From NCBI GenBank assembly GCA_023435305.1, contig JAEYRV010000010.1, positions 1-64,000 on the forward strand: a stretch of DNA of 64,000 nucleotides, in the 5' to 3' direction. Under the pieces are notes generated by a model. That model made no database searches. It saw only the letters and a program-made list of their open reading frames with translations, and was not told where the DNA came from. The stretch is from Bacillota bacterium (lineage in GTDB: Bacteria; Bacillota; Clostridia; Acetivibrionales; DTU013). A program made the position numbers and the translations under genes. Below, in pieces: positions 9,346 through 18,190 of this stretch (the first letter of the stretch is position 1; each line of letters opens with the position of its first letter).

Positions 9346-9357
9346 GTGCTATGTTCC

Positions 9358-10239
9358 TTATTCAACTGTAATGTAGTCCCGGATACTCTCAAACCTGTTG
9401 TCCTTGATGCGAGGCACCTTCATTATATCCTCGATAACACCAAATCCGCCGTATTTGTCCCTATACGCTATGATATCCCTGGCCGTGGCCTCTCCGATCC
9501 CGGGAAGCGTATCAAGCTCATCGACTCCCGCAGTGTTGATATTGACCAGCACGTTCCTGTCAGCACCTGCCGGATCGTCACCCTTCCCGATCACTTCAGC
9601 ACCTTTGCCGCTGTCCGATACAATGACCGCTCCTTTACCGAGGCCATCACTTTCATCCTTCTTTGATTTTATGTACAGCATTACATTTTCATTCAGGGAA
9701 TAAACCATATTTATATTATCCCGATCAGCTTCCTCCGTCAGGCCACCGGCTTCGCTGACAGCATCGCATATCATACTGCCCTTTAAAAGCGTCACTATGC
9801 CGGGCTTTCTTACACAGCCGACGACATATACCTTGATTTTTCCTTCCTCGTTGGCTGATATATCTCGAACCGAAACACCGCCTCCTGTAGTTATGCCTGC
9901 TGCGGCGCCTCCAGGTGCACTTCCTCCTGTAGTTTCATCTTCCGAAGCACCATCTTTCTTACCAATAATCCCGGATGTAATGCCGTCCGAACTACTGACA
10001 CGTGAACCGCTTTCACCTGTACTATCATTTCCGGACTTGATGCCAGTCTGCTGCTTACCTGTATCAGTTAGATGATCCGCACCAGCAGGACCTTCCGCGC
10101 CTGCCTCAATAATGATATCGCCTGTGTCTCTGAAAAAAACATACCCTATAAGCATCCCTAGCAGCGCCAGTACTGAAATACCAATCACAACCACCTCTGT
10201 CCTGATTTCAGCCTCTTTTCCAAAAAACCGAAGCTTCAT
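9358..10239 (-). CDS. comEA: ComEA-type DNA-binding protein
   Basis: Membrane-anchored DNA receptor for natural transformation. The 293-residue protein has an N-terminal membrane helix (about 16-37), a Gly/Ser/Asp-rich linker, an SLBB domain (about 132-190, starting KVYVVGCVRKPG) and a C-terminal pair of helix-hairpin-helix motifs (VNINTAGVDELDTLPGIGEA and VIEDIMKVPRI). The start is the ATG seven bases after GGAGGAG. In transforming Firmicutes comEA precedes comEB/comEC; here those are absent from this window and gerM follows instead, so uptake function depends on genes elsewhere. Confidence 0.9.
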   Translation of the reverse strand: MKLRFFGKEAEIRTEVVVIGISVLALLGMLIGYVFFRDTGDIIIEAGAEGPAGADHLTDTGKQQTGIKSGNDSTGESGSRVSSSDGITSGIIGKKDGASEDETTGGSAPGGAAAGITTGGGVSVRDISANEEGKIKVYVVGCVRKPGIVTLLKGSMICDAVSEAGGLTEEADRDNINMVYSLNENVMLYIKSKKDESDGLGKGAVIVSDSGKGAEVIGKGDDPAGADRNVLVNINTAGVDELDTLPGIGEATARDIIAYRDKYGGFGVIEDIMKVPRIKDNRFESIRDYITVE

Positions 10240-10377
10240 AGAATCTCCTCCCATCTGTAATATTCTTCCTTTTAATATTATTTTCCTTTTTTTTACATCA
10301 AATTTTTAATAATTTTTAACTAATACAAATTTTTTTTTGATATACTTGTATTGTTGATTACTGATCCGGAGGTACAG

Positions 10378-11670
10378 ATGAAAAGGCTGCTGTCATTGGC
10401 GATAATCCTTGCCTGTTTAATATTTAATGCCGGTGTAACATATGCACAACCGCCATCCCCCGAAGCCGGGGCTTACATACTGATCGATGCCGGGACGGGC
10501 GACGTGCTCTGTGAGAATAATTCCACGGAAACACTGTTCCCTGCAAGTACGACAAAAATAATGACATCCATACTTGCTCTTGAATCCGGTGTAGATTTGA
10601 ATACAGAAATGACTGCCACCCAGACAGCTATAGACCGTATTGGGCCAAATGGCAGCAACATAGGCATAATTCCGGGTGAAAAAATCAGTCTTGAAAACCT
10701 TCTTCAGGCAACGCTGATAAGCTCGGCCAATGAAGCAGCCAACATCATTGCCGAAAATATCTGTGAAAGCTATGACGAATTTATTGTTCTCATGAACAAG
10801 AGGGCCAAAGAGCTTGGCGCCACCGGGACTCATTTTGTTAATGCGAGCGGCATCCATGATCCTGAGCATTATACGACAGCCGCAGATCTGGCCTGCATAG
10901 CAAGGCATGCCATGACGCTGCCCAAGTTCAGGGAGATAGTGGGCACCCATAGCTTCACCATGCCTGTAACGAACAAGCATAGCAAATGGCCGGTTCTCTC
11001 CAATTCAAACAAATTGATGATCAATGATAAAAATGACCTCTATGTTATAGACGGCATCAAGACCGGATTTACAGGACCTGCAGGGTACAATCTCATCACC
11101 TCGGCCAAGGATGTAAATGGCATGGAGCTGATTTGCGTCGTAATGAAGGTTGAAAATGAGAATGCGCCGGAAAATGTAAGGATATATTCCAAGGAGCTGC
11201 TTGATTACGGCTTCAACAACTTTAAAAAGGTAACCCTCATTGAAGAGGGACGTGTGTACAGAAACGTCAAGGTCGAAGAGGCAGCCGACATCTACGGACT
11301 TGATCTGGTCACGACAGAAAGTCTTGTCAGAGTGCTTCCCAAGGACGAAAGTCAGTGGAACATCCAGGAGTCCTCTCATGTAAATGAGAACATATTTGCG
11401 CCTATCAACAAAGGCGATGTAATAGGTTATGTCGAATTTCAAATGGACGGCGAATCCATAGGCAAAATCGATCTGCTGGCTGCAAGGAGCATCGAATACA
11501 AGCCTGCACCGGTCACGATCGCCAAGCTGACCACCGATGCCAAAAAGGCTTCCGAAAATACGTTTATTCGGATAGCCGTGATTTGTGTCGCTATCATAAT
11601 TGTTTTCATAATTTTACGAATCATTCTTAAGGCAATATCAAGAAAGGCCAATTCTAAAAAGTACTTCTGA
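10378..11670 (+). CDS. dacF: D-alanyl-D-alanine carboxypeptidase (DacF type)
   Basis: A penicillin-binding serine DD-carboxypeptidase (peptidase S11) that trims the terminal D-Ala of peptidoglycan stem peptides outside the membrane. Signal peptide 1-23; active-site motifs SxxK (STTK, 57-60), SxN (SAN, 116-118) and KTG (228-230); a C-terminal beta domain; and a C-terminal membrane anchor (about 395-417) followed by a basic tail. The 430-residue length is normal. The start is the ATG after CGGAGG; an earlier in-frame ATG lacks a site. DacF-type enzymes are commonly sporulation genes, but the family also includes vegetative DacA, so the symbol is approximate. Confidence 0.93.
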   Translation: MKRLLSLAIILACLIFNAGVTYAQPPSPEAGAYILIDAGTGDVLCENNSTETLFPASTTKIMTSILALESGVDLNTEMTATQTAIDRIGPNGSNIGIIPGEKISLENLLQATLISSANEAANIIAENICESYDEFIVLMNKRAKELGATGTHFVNASGIHDPEHYTTAADLACIARHAMTLPKFREIVGTHSFTMPVTNKHSKWPVLSNSNKLMINDKNDLYVIDGIKTGFTGPAGYNLITSAKDVNGMELICVVMKVENENAPENVRIYSKELLDYGFNNFKKVTLIEEGRVYRNVKVEEAADIYGLDLVTTESLVRVLPKDESQWNIQESSHVNENIFAPINKGDVIGYVEFQMDGESIGKIDLLAARSIEYKPAPVTIAKLTTDAKKASENTFIRIAVICVAIIIVFIILRIILKAISRKANSKKYF

Positions 11671-11686
11671 GAGCTATGTTAAAGTA

Positions 11687-11716
11687 TTTACTGATTCACA
11701 TGACATAATATATAAT
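11687..11716 (+). promoter_or_regulatory. promoter of the AMP-ligase gene
   Basis: TTTACT (11687-11692), an 18-bp spacer and a perfect TATAAT (11711-11716), about 55 bp before the start codon. Confidence 0.6.
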
Positions 11717-11770
11717 AGAGGCATTGGATTCAGACTAATCTCGCATATGACCTTTAAGGAGTGTTTGGAT

Positions 11771-13489
11771 ATGACGTCAAAACCTATTCGTGAGGTCCGC
11801 AGGATATCAGATTTGAAAGACATGCTCAATCAGAGTGCCGGCCTTTTTGCCGAAAATGATGCATTCTGGCTCAAGACAGACGATGGAAGCTACAACGGGA
11901 TAAAATACGGGCAATTCAAAAGTGAAGTGGATGCCCTTGGTACGGCTCTTATAAATCTCGGACTAAAGGATAAATCGATAGCAGTCATTGGAGAAAACCG
12001 TTATGAATGGTGCCTTTCCTATATGGCTGCCGTAAACGGGACCGGCATCGTGGTTCCGCTGGACAGGGAGCTTCCGCCTCCCGAGGTCGAAAACCTGCTT
12101 GAACGCTCCCAAGCCAGTGCAGTGATCTTTTCGGGAAAACACGAGAAGGACATGCGTTACATCTCATCAGTCCTCCCTTCTGTCAAATACTTTATTAATA
12201 TGGATGCAGCTGAAAATGATAACGGCTTTCTTTCATTTAGAAAGCTAATTAAAGACGGACTTGATATGACAGCCGGAGGCGACCGTTCCTTTATTGATGC
12301 GCCGGTCGACCCTGATGCCTTCAGCATACTGATCTTCACCTCCGGAACTACCGATCTGGCAAAGGGCGTAATGCTTTCTCATAAAAATATCGTTACCAAT
12401 ATTATGTCAGTATGCTCTGTACTCTACATCGACGACAGCGATTCAACGCTTTGCATGCTGCCGCTGCATCACACATACGCCTGCACCACCAGCTTCCTGC
12501 TGATGCTGTATAATGGCTGCCGCATTTCATTCATCGAAGGGCTGAAGCATATAGCAAAGAATTTAAAGGAAACCAGTCCGACCATAATAATGGCTGTGCC
12601 TCTGCTGTTGGAATCCATGTACAGGAAAGTATGGGATACGATTAACAAGCAAAAGGGTAAGGCACAACAGGTGAAGATCGCGCTGGCCCTGAGCAACACT
12701 GCCCTCAGGCTGTTTGGTCTGGATATCAGGAGGAAGCTATTCAGGCAGATACATGATAATATTGGCGGTAAGGTCCGTTTGATTATTTCTGGTGCCGCGG
12801 CACTGGACCCTGCCGTATCAAAGGGCTTCAGATCATTCGGAATAGCATTGATGCAAGGCTATGGACTGACCGAATGCTCCCCCATTGTCACCGTCAACCA
12901 GCTGGAAAAGAATATGGATGGTTCCATAGGTCTTCCGCTGCCCTGTGATGAGGTCATGATATACAAGCCGAACAAGGAAGGCATAGGCGAGCTGATCGTG
13001 AAGGGTGACAACGTCATGCTGGGCTATTACGAAAACAGCCTGGCTACGGAAAAAGTTTTAAGGGAAGGCTGGTTTTACACAGGCGACCTTGGAAGGATGA
13101 CCAGGCACGGTTTCTTTAGCATTACCGGCAGGAAGAAAAACGTAATCGTTACCAAAAACGGTAAAAACATATATCCCGAAGAGGTCGAGGCCTATCTGGA
13201 CAAAAGTCTGTATATCGCCGAATCAATGGTTTACGGCAAGGACGATGAAGCCTCAGAGGAGACCTTTGTATATGCCATGATAGTCCCTGCAATAGATATT
13301 ATAAGAGAAAAGCTTGGTAAACAGGAGCTTGAGGAAGACGAAGTCTTCAGGATAATAGATGCCGAGGTCAAGAACGTCAATAAAAACATGCCGCTGTACA
13401 AGCGCATCCGCCGCTTTACGATCCGCCAGCAGGAGTTCGCCAAAACCTCCACCAAGAAGATCAAGCGTTATATTGAGAAAATAGGCTGA
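11771..13489 (+). CDS. long-chain acyl-CoA synthetase / AMP-dependent ligase
   Basis: Activates a carboxylic acid, probably a fatty acid, to acyl-AMP and then acyl-CoA. Core motifs of the ANL superfamily are visible: the P-loop ILIFTSGTTDLAKGV, GYGLTECSPIV, YTGDLG and GRKKNVIVTKNGKNIYPEEVE with the late catalytic Lys expected near KTSTKKIKRY at the end. The 572-residue length fits the FACL class. I choose the ATG starting MTSKPIREV because AAGGAG lies 10 nt upstream; an ATG eight codons earlier has no site. Monocistronic. The acyl substrate cannot be read from sequence. A 13-bp repeat array begins 25 bp after the stop codon. Confidence 0.9.
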   Translation: MTSKPIREVRRISDLKDMLNQSAGLFAENDAFWLKTDDGSYNGIKYGQFKSEVDALGTALINLGLKDKSIAVIGENRYEWCLSYMAAVNGTGIVVPLDRELPPPEVENLLERSQASAVIFSGKHEKDMRYISSVLPSVKYFINMDAAENDNGFLSFRKLIKDGLDMTAGGDRSFIDAPVDPDAFSILIFTSGTTDLAKGVMLSHKNIVTNIMSVCSVLYIDDSDSTLCMLPLHHTYACTTSFLLMLYNGCRISFIEGLKHIAKNLKETSPTIIMAVPLLLESMYRKVWDTINKQKGKAQQVKIALALSNTALRLFGLDIRRKLFRQIHDNIGGKVRLIISGAAALDPAVSKGFRSFGIALMQGYGLTECSPIVTVNQLEKNMDGSIGLPLPCDEVMIYKPNKEGIGELIVKGDNVMLGYYENSLATEKVLREGWFYTGDLGRMTRHGFFSITGRKKNVIVTKNGKNIYPEEVEAYLDKSLYIAESMVYGKDDEASEETFVYAMIVPAIDIIREKLGKQELEEDEVFRIIDAEVKNVNKNMPLYKRIRRFTIRQQEFAKTSTKKIKRYIEKIG

Positions 13490-13514
13490 GGCCTGGGGCA
13501 AGCGGAAGCAGCTG

Positions 13515-13800
13515 AGCCGGCCGGGTAGGCCTGCGGAGTAGGCCAGCGGAGTAGGCCGGCGAGGTAGGCCGGCGGGGTAAGCCGGCAGGGTAGGCCGGCG
13601 AGGTAGGCCTGCGGAGTAGGCCTGCGGAGTAGGCCTGCGGAGTAGGCCGGCCGAGTAGGCCGGCGGGGTAGGCCTGCGGAGTAGGCCTGCGGAGTAGGCC
13701 GGCGGGGTAGGCCTGCGGGGTAAGCCGGCGAGGTAGGCCTGCGGAGTAGGCCGGCAGGGTAAGCCGGCCGGGTAGGCCGGCGGGGTAAGCCTGCAAGGTA
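13515..13800. repeat. 13-bp tandem array, 22 copies
   Basis: Exactly 22 consecutive units of the type GGCCTGCGGAGTA, with variants such as GGCCGGCGAGGTA, fill 286 bp with no spacer. The unit has no stop codon on the minus strand, so all three minus frames are open; these ORFs are by-products, not genes. The array follows the AMP-ligase stop and precedes that gene's terminator, so it lies in the 3' untranslated region. Confidence 0.95.
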
Positions 13801-13819
13801 ATCTACCACGATAAACAGA

Positions 13820-13857
13820 AATGACTAGTCTGTCCAAGGCTGACTGGTCATTTTTTT
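13820..13857 (+). terminator. hairpin terminator of the AMP-ligase gene
   Basis: AATGACTAGTC pairs with GACTGGTCATT with one mismatch, followed by seven T. It lies beyond the 13-bp array. Confidence 0.8.
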
Positions 13858-14019
13858 GAGTTTTGTGAGCCTTCTTATAATGTAGAATGTGATTCTGCAA
13901 GATAAGAGCATTACGGTGTCAATAAAGCGAGAATAAAGCAACAGAGCAACGCATTATGTATACTTGTTACAAGAAAGGCTTCACTATTTCCCAAAATCCA
14001 CACATTACTCAAAATTTTG

Positions 14020-14225
14020 TGCATATTTCCCACGCATCCCTTTACTCAGCAAATTCGTTTGCTCATCCCATCCGCATATCCCAAGCATTCGCTTACTCAA
14101 CACATCCGCATATCCCACGCATTCGCTTGCTCATCCCATCCGTATATCCCACACATCCGCTTGTTTGACGCATCCCCTTATCCAACCCATCCGTTTACTC
14201 GACGCATCCGCTTACTCAACTCATG
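14020..14225. repeat. degenerate 18-bp tandem repeat
   Basis: About eleven degenerate copies of the unit GCATCCGCTTACTCAACA (alternate copies read GCATATCCCA) lie between the AMP-ligase and leuS terminators. No gene is credible here; the open frames are repeat artefacts. Confidence 0.8.
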
Positions 14226-14228
14226 CAA

Positions 14229-14261
14229 CAAAAAAGCTGCCTCAGATCTGAGACAGCCTTA
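14229..14261 (-). terminator. leuS terminator
   Basis: On the minus strand, GGCTGTCTCAG pairs with CTGAGGCAGC and is followed by six T, about 30 bp after the leuS stop codon. Confidence 0.85.
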
Positions 14262-14292
14262 TTGATTTACTTAATCGCCCTTAGCTCCATCC

Positions 14293-16737
14293 TTACTGCT
14301 TGACAACTATATTTACCAGTCTGCCCGGCACTGCTACTACTTTAACTACTGTAAAGCCCTCCAACAGTGCGGCAACCTTGGAGTCCTTCATTGCTGCTTC
14401 CTCGGTCTGAGTCTTGTCTAGGCCTGACGGCAGCATGATCTTTTCTTTGATTTTGCCGTTCATCTGTATGACGATCTCGGTTTCATCAAGTACCAGCGCT
14501 TTTTCATCCCACTTCGGCCACTGCTGATCAAATATGGAGTAGCTTCCTCCCATCTTCTCCCACAGTTCCTCGGAAAGATGCGGTGCAAAAGGTGCCAGCA
14601 GCATCAGAAGGTCTTTGATCGTGTCAACGAACAAAGCGTTATTCTTTTGACTGCCAGAATCGTATTTGTACAGTGCGTTGACCAATTCCATCAGACGTGC
14701 AATCGACGTATTGAACTGGAATCTTTCAGCATCCTCTGTAACACCTTTTATTGCTACATTTCTTATATAGTTGAGCTCCTTCTCAGCGCTTCCGTTTATG
14801 CCATTACCTTCTGATGTATTGAGAGCCACTGCGGTCTCGACCAGCCTTTCGACCCTTCCGACGAATCTGGATATGGCCTTGATGCCGTCATCACTCCAAG
14901 GTCCGCCTTCTGTATATGCAAATCCGAAAGCCAGATACATCCTGAATACATCTGAACCGTTTTCGCTTATGTAGACATCAGGTGAAATAGTATTTCCCCT
15001 GGATTTGCTCATCCTGTTGCCGTCGGGGCCCAGTATTGTGCCCTGATGGACAAGTGACAGGAAGGGTTCGTCAAAATGGAGATACCCCATATCGCGAAGA
15101 GCCTTCGTGAAGAATCTGGCGTACAGCAGATGCATTGCTGCATGCTCGGCGCCGCCGACATACTTGTCAACAGGCAGTATTTTGTCGATCCACTCTGTCT
15201 CAAAAGCCTTTTCGGAGTTTTTATTATCGGGGTAGCGCAGATAATACCATGATGAGCATACAAAGGTGTCAAGTGTATCCGGATCCCTCTTTGCAGGCTT
15301 GCCGCACTTCGGACAGGCTGCATTGATATACTCTTCACATTTTGCCAGCGGAGACTCTCCATCCGGCTTGAATTCAACATTGTACGGCAGTTCCACCGGC
15401 AGGTCCTTTTCAGGCACAGGCACGGCTCCGCAATCTTCGCAGTGGATCACCGGTATAGGCGCTCCCCAGTAACGTTGTCTGGATACCAGCCAGTCCCTGA
15501 GTCTGTAATTTATCTTCAGTTCACCTTTTTCATGCTCCTTCAGCTTGAGTACGATACCCTTCCTGGCAGCTTCAGAACCAGTGCCGGAGAATTCAGCGCT
15601 CTCGGTAAGAATGCCGTCCTCTACGAATGGAAGCGTATCATCAACGCCTTCCTCGCCTTTGATGACACGCTTTATAGGCAGTTTGTACTTTGTCGCAAAC
15701 TCAAAATCCCTTTCATCATGGGCAGGTACAGCCATAACGCAGCCTGTTCCGTATCCTGCAAGCACATAATCAGCCACCCAGATCGGCACTTTGTCACCAT
15801 TGACAGGATTAATCGCATATGCACCCGTAAAGACGCCTGTTTTTTCCCTGACTGTGGAAAGTCTTTCGATTTCGGTCTGCTTCTTGGTGCTTTCCCTGTA
15901 TTCCTCGACTACAGCTCTGTATTCCGGCGTGGTGATCCTGTCCACCAGCTCATTTTCCGGTGCCAGTACCACATATGTAACTCCATAAAGTGTGTCTGCT
16001 CGTGTGGTGAAAACCTTGAAGGAGAAACTTCCGTCAGCACCTTCAAACACGAGCTCGGCGCCTTCGGACCTGCCTATCCAGTTCTGCTGGATCTTTTTGG
16101 TCTTCTCGGGCCAGTCCAGCTGAGGCAGGCAGTCAAGCAGCTCCTGAGCATAATCTGTTATTTTATAAAACCACTGTGTCAGATCCTTTTTGGTAACTTC
16201 ATTTTTGCATCTCTCACAGGCGCCGTCTACTACCTGCTCGTTTGCCAGCACTGTCTTACAGCTCGGGCACCAGTTCACCGGAGCCTTTTTCCTGTATGCG
16301 AGTCCATGCTCATAAAGCTTCAGGAATATCCATTGAGTCCATTTATAGTACTCAGGATCACAGGTGATCACCTCATAATTCCAGTCAAAGGTAGCACCCA
16401 TTTTTTTGAGCTGTTCTTCCATGGTTTTGATATTTTTATATGTAGAGTCCTTGGGATGGATACCTGTTTTTATAGCATAGTTCTCAGCAGGCAGACCAAA
16501 AGCATCAAAGCCCTGCGGATGGAAAACGTTCCAGCCCTGCATTCTCTTAAGCCTTGCCCACGAATCCGTCAGTCCGTAATTGTACCAGTGGCCGACATGA
16601 AGATTTGCGCCTGAAGGATATGAAAACATCTCAAGACAGTAAAGCTTCTTATCCGTCTTTTCGGGATCAAACCTGTAAAGGCCCGTTTCCTCCCATTTTT
16701 TTTGCCACTTCGCATCGGTCTTTGTTGAATATGCCAC
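14293..16737 (-). CDS. leuS: leucyl-tRNA synthetase
   Basis: Class I synthetase that charges tRNA-Leu. The 814 residues include the HIGH-type motif HVGH (in GANLHVGHWYNYG), the long CP1 editing insertion with zinc-type Cys pairs (CPSC, CERC), the KMSKS-type motif RMSKS, and C-terminal anticodon-binding and tail domains. Translation starts at GTG, 9 nt after AAGGAG. No T-box sequence was found upstream; instead rsfS lies about 220 bp upstream on the same strand with a 37-bp repeat array between them, so the two may be co-transcribed. Confidence 0.97.
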   Translation of the reverse strand: MAYSTKTDAKWQKKWEETGLYRFDPEKTDKKLYCLEMFSYPSGANLHVGHWYNYGLTDSWARLKRMQGWNVFHPQGFDAFGLPAENYAIKTGIHPKDSTYKNIKTMEEQLKKMGATFDWNYEVITCDPEYYKWTQWIFLKLYEHGLAYRKKAPVNWCPSCKTVLANEQVVDGACERCKNEVTKKDLTQWFYKITDYAQELLDCLPQLDWPEKTKKIQQNWIGRSEGAELVFEGADGSFSFKVFTTRADTLYGVTYVVLAPENELVDRITTPEYRAVVEEYRESTKKQTEIERLSTVREKTGVFTGAYAINPVNGDKVPIWVADYVLAGYGTGCVMAVPAHDERDFEFATKYKLPIKRVIKGEEGVDDTLPFVEDGILTESAEFSGTGSEAARKGIVLKLKEHEKGELKINYRLRDWLVSRQRYWGAPIPVIHCEDCGAVPVPEKDLPVELPYNVEFKPDGESPLAKCEEYINAACPKCGKPAKRDPDTLDTFVCSSWYYLRYPDNKNSEKAFETEWIDKILPVDKYVGGAEHAAMHLLYARFFTKALRDMGYLHFDEPFLSLVHQGTILGPDGNRMSKSRGNTISPDVYISENGSDVFRMYLAFGFAYTEGGPWSDDGIKAISRFVGRVERLVETAVALNTSEGNGINGSAEKELNYIRNVAIKGVTEDAERFQFNTSIARLMELVNALYKYDSGSQKNNALFVDTIKDLLMLLAPFAPHLSEELWEKMGGSYSIFDQQWPKWDEKALVLDETEIVIQMNGKIKEKIMLPSGLDKTQTEEAAMKDSKVAALLEGFTVVKVVAVPGRLVNIVVKQ

Positions 16738-16769
16738 TATAAACAGCTCCTTTCAAGTCGAGCAATTTG

Positions 16770-16960
16770 TTATCATTTATTGTCGTTCGGCGCACTGAGC
16801 AGTCTACTATCACTTCTCGTCGTTAGGCGCACCAAGCAGTCTGCTGTCATTTCTCGTCGTTCGGCGCACCGAGCAGTCTGCTGTCACTTCTCGTCGTCCG
16901 GCGCACCAAGCAGTCTGCTGTCATTTCTCGTCGTTCGGCGCACCAAGCAGTCTGCTGTCA
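16770..16960. repeat. 37-bp tandem array derived from the rsfS 3' end
   Basis: Five full 37-bp units (16770-16806, 16807-16843, 16844-16880, 16881-16917, 16918-16954). A sixth, partial unit is the last codons and stop of rsfS itself. Read on the minus strand, the units encode remnants of the rsfS end, such as GAPDDEK-stop and GAPNDEK-stop beside the real TPDDEK-stop. The array separates rsfS from leuS. Confidence 0.9.
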
Positions 16961-17308
16961 TTTTTCGTCGTCCGGTGTCCTGAACTTTCCGTCTGACCAA
17001 AGCCTCTCTAGATTGTAAAAGCTCCGGTCCTCCTCATGGAAAATATGGATAACGACTTCTCCGAAATCAAGCAGTATCCATCGAGCGCTTTCATAGCCCT
17101 CCTTATGGATCAGATTCCAGCCTGCCTCACCCATTTTCAAATCAAGCTCGTCCGCTAAAGTCCTGATATGGGTCGTAGAGGTACCGCTGCAGATTATAAA
17201 ATAATCAGCGAGGGTCGAAACCTCCGATATATCGATGACTTCAATATTTCTTCCCTTCTTGTCCTCAATGATCCCGTATGCGGTATCTGCTATTTTACTG
17301 ATTTTCAA
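16958..17308 (-). CDS. rsfS: ribosome silencing factor RsfS
   Basis: The 116-residue RsfS (Iojap/DUF143) binds ribosomal protein uL14 and blocks joining of the 30S and 50S subunits under starvation. Family hallmarks are ADYFIICSGTSTTHIRTLAD, the W/E region GWNLIHKEGYESARWILLDFG, and EVVIHIFHEEDRSFYNLERLW. Length is normal. AAGGAGG lies 7 nt before the ATG. The usual neighbours (nadD, yqeK) are missing here. Its last codons form the end unit of the 37-bp array that follows. Confidence 0.95.
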   Translation of the reverse strand: MKISKIADTAYGIIEDKKGRNIEVIDISEVSTLADYFIICSGTSTTHIRTLADELDLKMGEAGWNLIHKEGYESARWILLDFGEVVIHIFHEEDRSFYNLERLWSDGKFRTPDDEK

Positions 17309-17413
17309 AGCAATCCTCCTTATAGTCCATCCGTCCGGGAACTTTCGTCTTCAGAGATTTTTCCCGGACAGGCGGCGAATTAACTGTCGCCTTGCAATTG
17401 TATGGATTGATTA

Positions 17414-17443
17414 AATATTATACCACTACTGTTGCTGATTTGT
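17414..17443 (-). promoter_or_regulatory. likely rsfS promoter
   Basis: On the minus strand, TATAAT lies near 17414-17419 with TTCACA about 18 bp upstream, roughly 105 bp before rsfS. The minus 35 is weak. Confidence 0.45.
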
Positions 17444-17529
17444 GAATAAAAAAATCATCGCGTCAGGCTCCCGAGTTTCTGTATACCTTCGCCAAGGTAT
17501 TCACAAAGGCTTTCACTGGGCAATCACAA

Positions 17530-17690
17530 AGGCTTTCAATAGCTAGCTGCCGGGCACTAACACATGGGCCGCCGACGGGCACTAACTCATGGGTAGCCGC
17601 TAGGTACTGCCACCTGGGTCGCCGCCGGGGCTGTCAGCTTGGCCGCCGCCGGACACTAACATCTGGGTCGTCACCAAGGCTGTCAACGAT
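17530..17690. repeat. degenerate repeat running across the TauE-like stop codon
   Basis: Phrases like GCCGCCGGGCACTAACACATGG recur every 22-27 bp, starting inside the last codons of the TauE-like gene (stop at 17634) and continuing beyond it. GACAGCC followed by GACCCAG appears both in the coding tail and just after the stop codon on the minus strand. Confidence 0.65.
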
Positions 17691-18116
17691 TTTGCCCTGC
17701 TGCGTTTTGCCCTGCTGCGTTTTGCCCTGCTGCGTTTTGCTCCCGTCAGTTTTGCCTTTCCTGAACATCTCGTATACGCTCATGGTCAGCAGGAACCAGC
17801 CGAAGAGCTTCCTCAGATCCCCTGCGGCAAGTCTGGCCGCCAGCCATGAGCCAGCAAACGCTCCGGCCAGTCCAAAAATTATTATTGGCACACCCATTTT
17901 AAAATCTATGCTCTTGTTTTTTATATGAATGACCATGGCAACGACTGCCGTCGGTACAAAAAACAGCAGGTTCACGCTTTGAGCTATATGCTGCGGCGGG
18001 TTCACAGCCAATACCAGCGCAGGTATCAGAATCGCCCCTCCGCCCATTCCCATTCCGCTTATGATCCCGGAAGCAAGCCCTGTTATTATAAGAATAATCC
18101 AACTCCAACCGCTCAA
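17634..18116 (-). CDS. TauE/SafE-family permease, half-size (first of pair)
   Basis: A 160-residue membrane protein with about four helices and the family start ITGLASGIISGMGMGGGAILIPAL. TauE/SafE proteins export sulfite, sulfoacetate or related anions; full-length members have two such halves (about 250 residues). A second half-size member lies upstream on the same strand, so the two probably assemble together. The tail (about 122-160) is not conserved-looking: it has three 5-residue repeats (KTQQG) from a 15-bp repeat and ends in sequence shared with the flanking repeat. Start is TTG, 5 nt after AAAGGAG. Substrate unknown. Confidence 0.8.
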   Translation of the reverse strand: MSGWSWIILIITGLASGIISGMGMGGGAILIPALVLAVNPPQHIAQSVNLLFFVPTAVVAMVIHIKNKSIDFKMGVPIIIFGLAGAFAGSWLAARLAAGDLRKLFGWFLLTMSVYEMFRKGKTDGSKTQQGKTQQGKTQQGKIVDSLGDDPDVSVRRRPS

Positions 18117-18190
18117 CTTTTCTCCTTTATGGCAACTTATTTCTTACTTCTACTTATGTACATGCTTAATATTCGATCTTCGCTGTTCAG

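Noticed and set aside
13253..13900. Long minus-strand open frames with Pro/Ala/Gly/Arg repeats
   Set aside because: All three frames are open only because the 13-bp unit lacks stop codons; there is no ribosome binding site and the frame runs into the AMP-ligase gene.
13956..14265. Short plus-strand ORFs upstream of the leuS terminator
   Set aside because: They lie in the degenerate 18-bp repeat, and several frames are equally open.
16738..16957. T-box leader for leuS
   Set aside because: No TGGNACC-type antiterminator core; the gap is filled by the 37-bp array.
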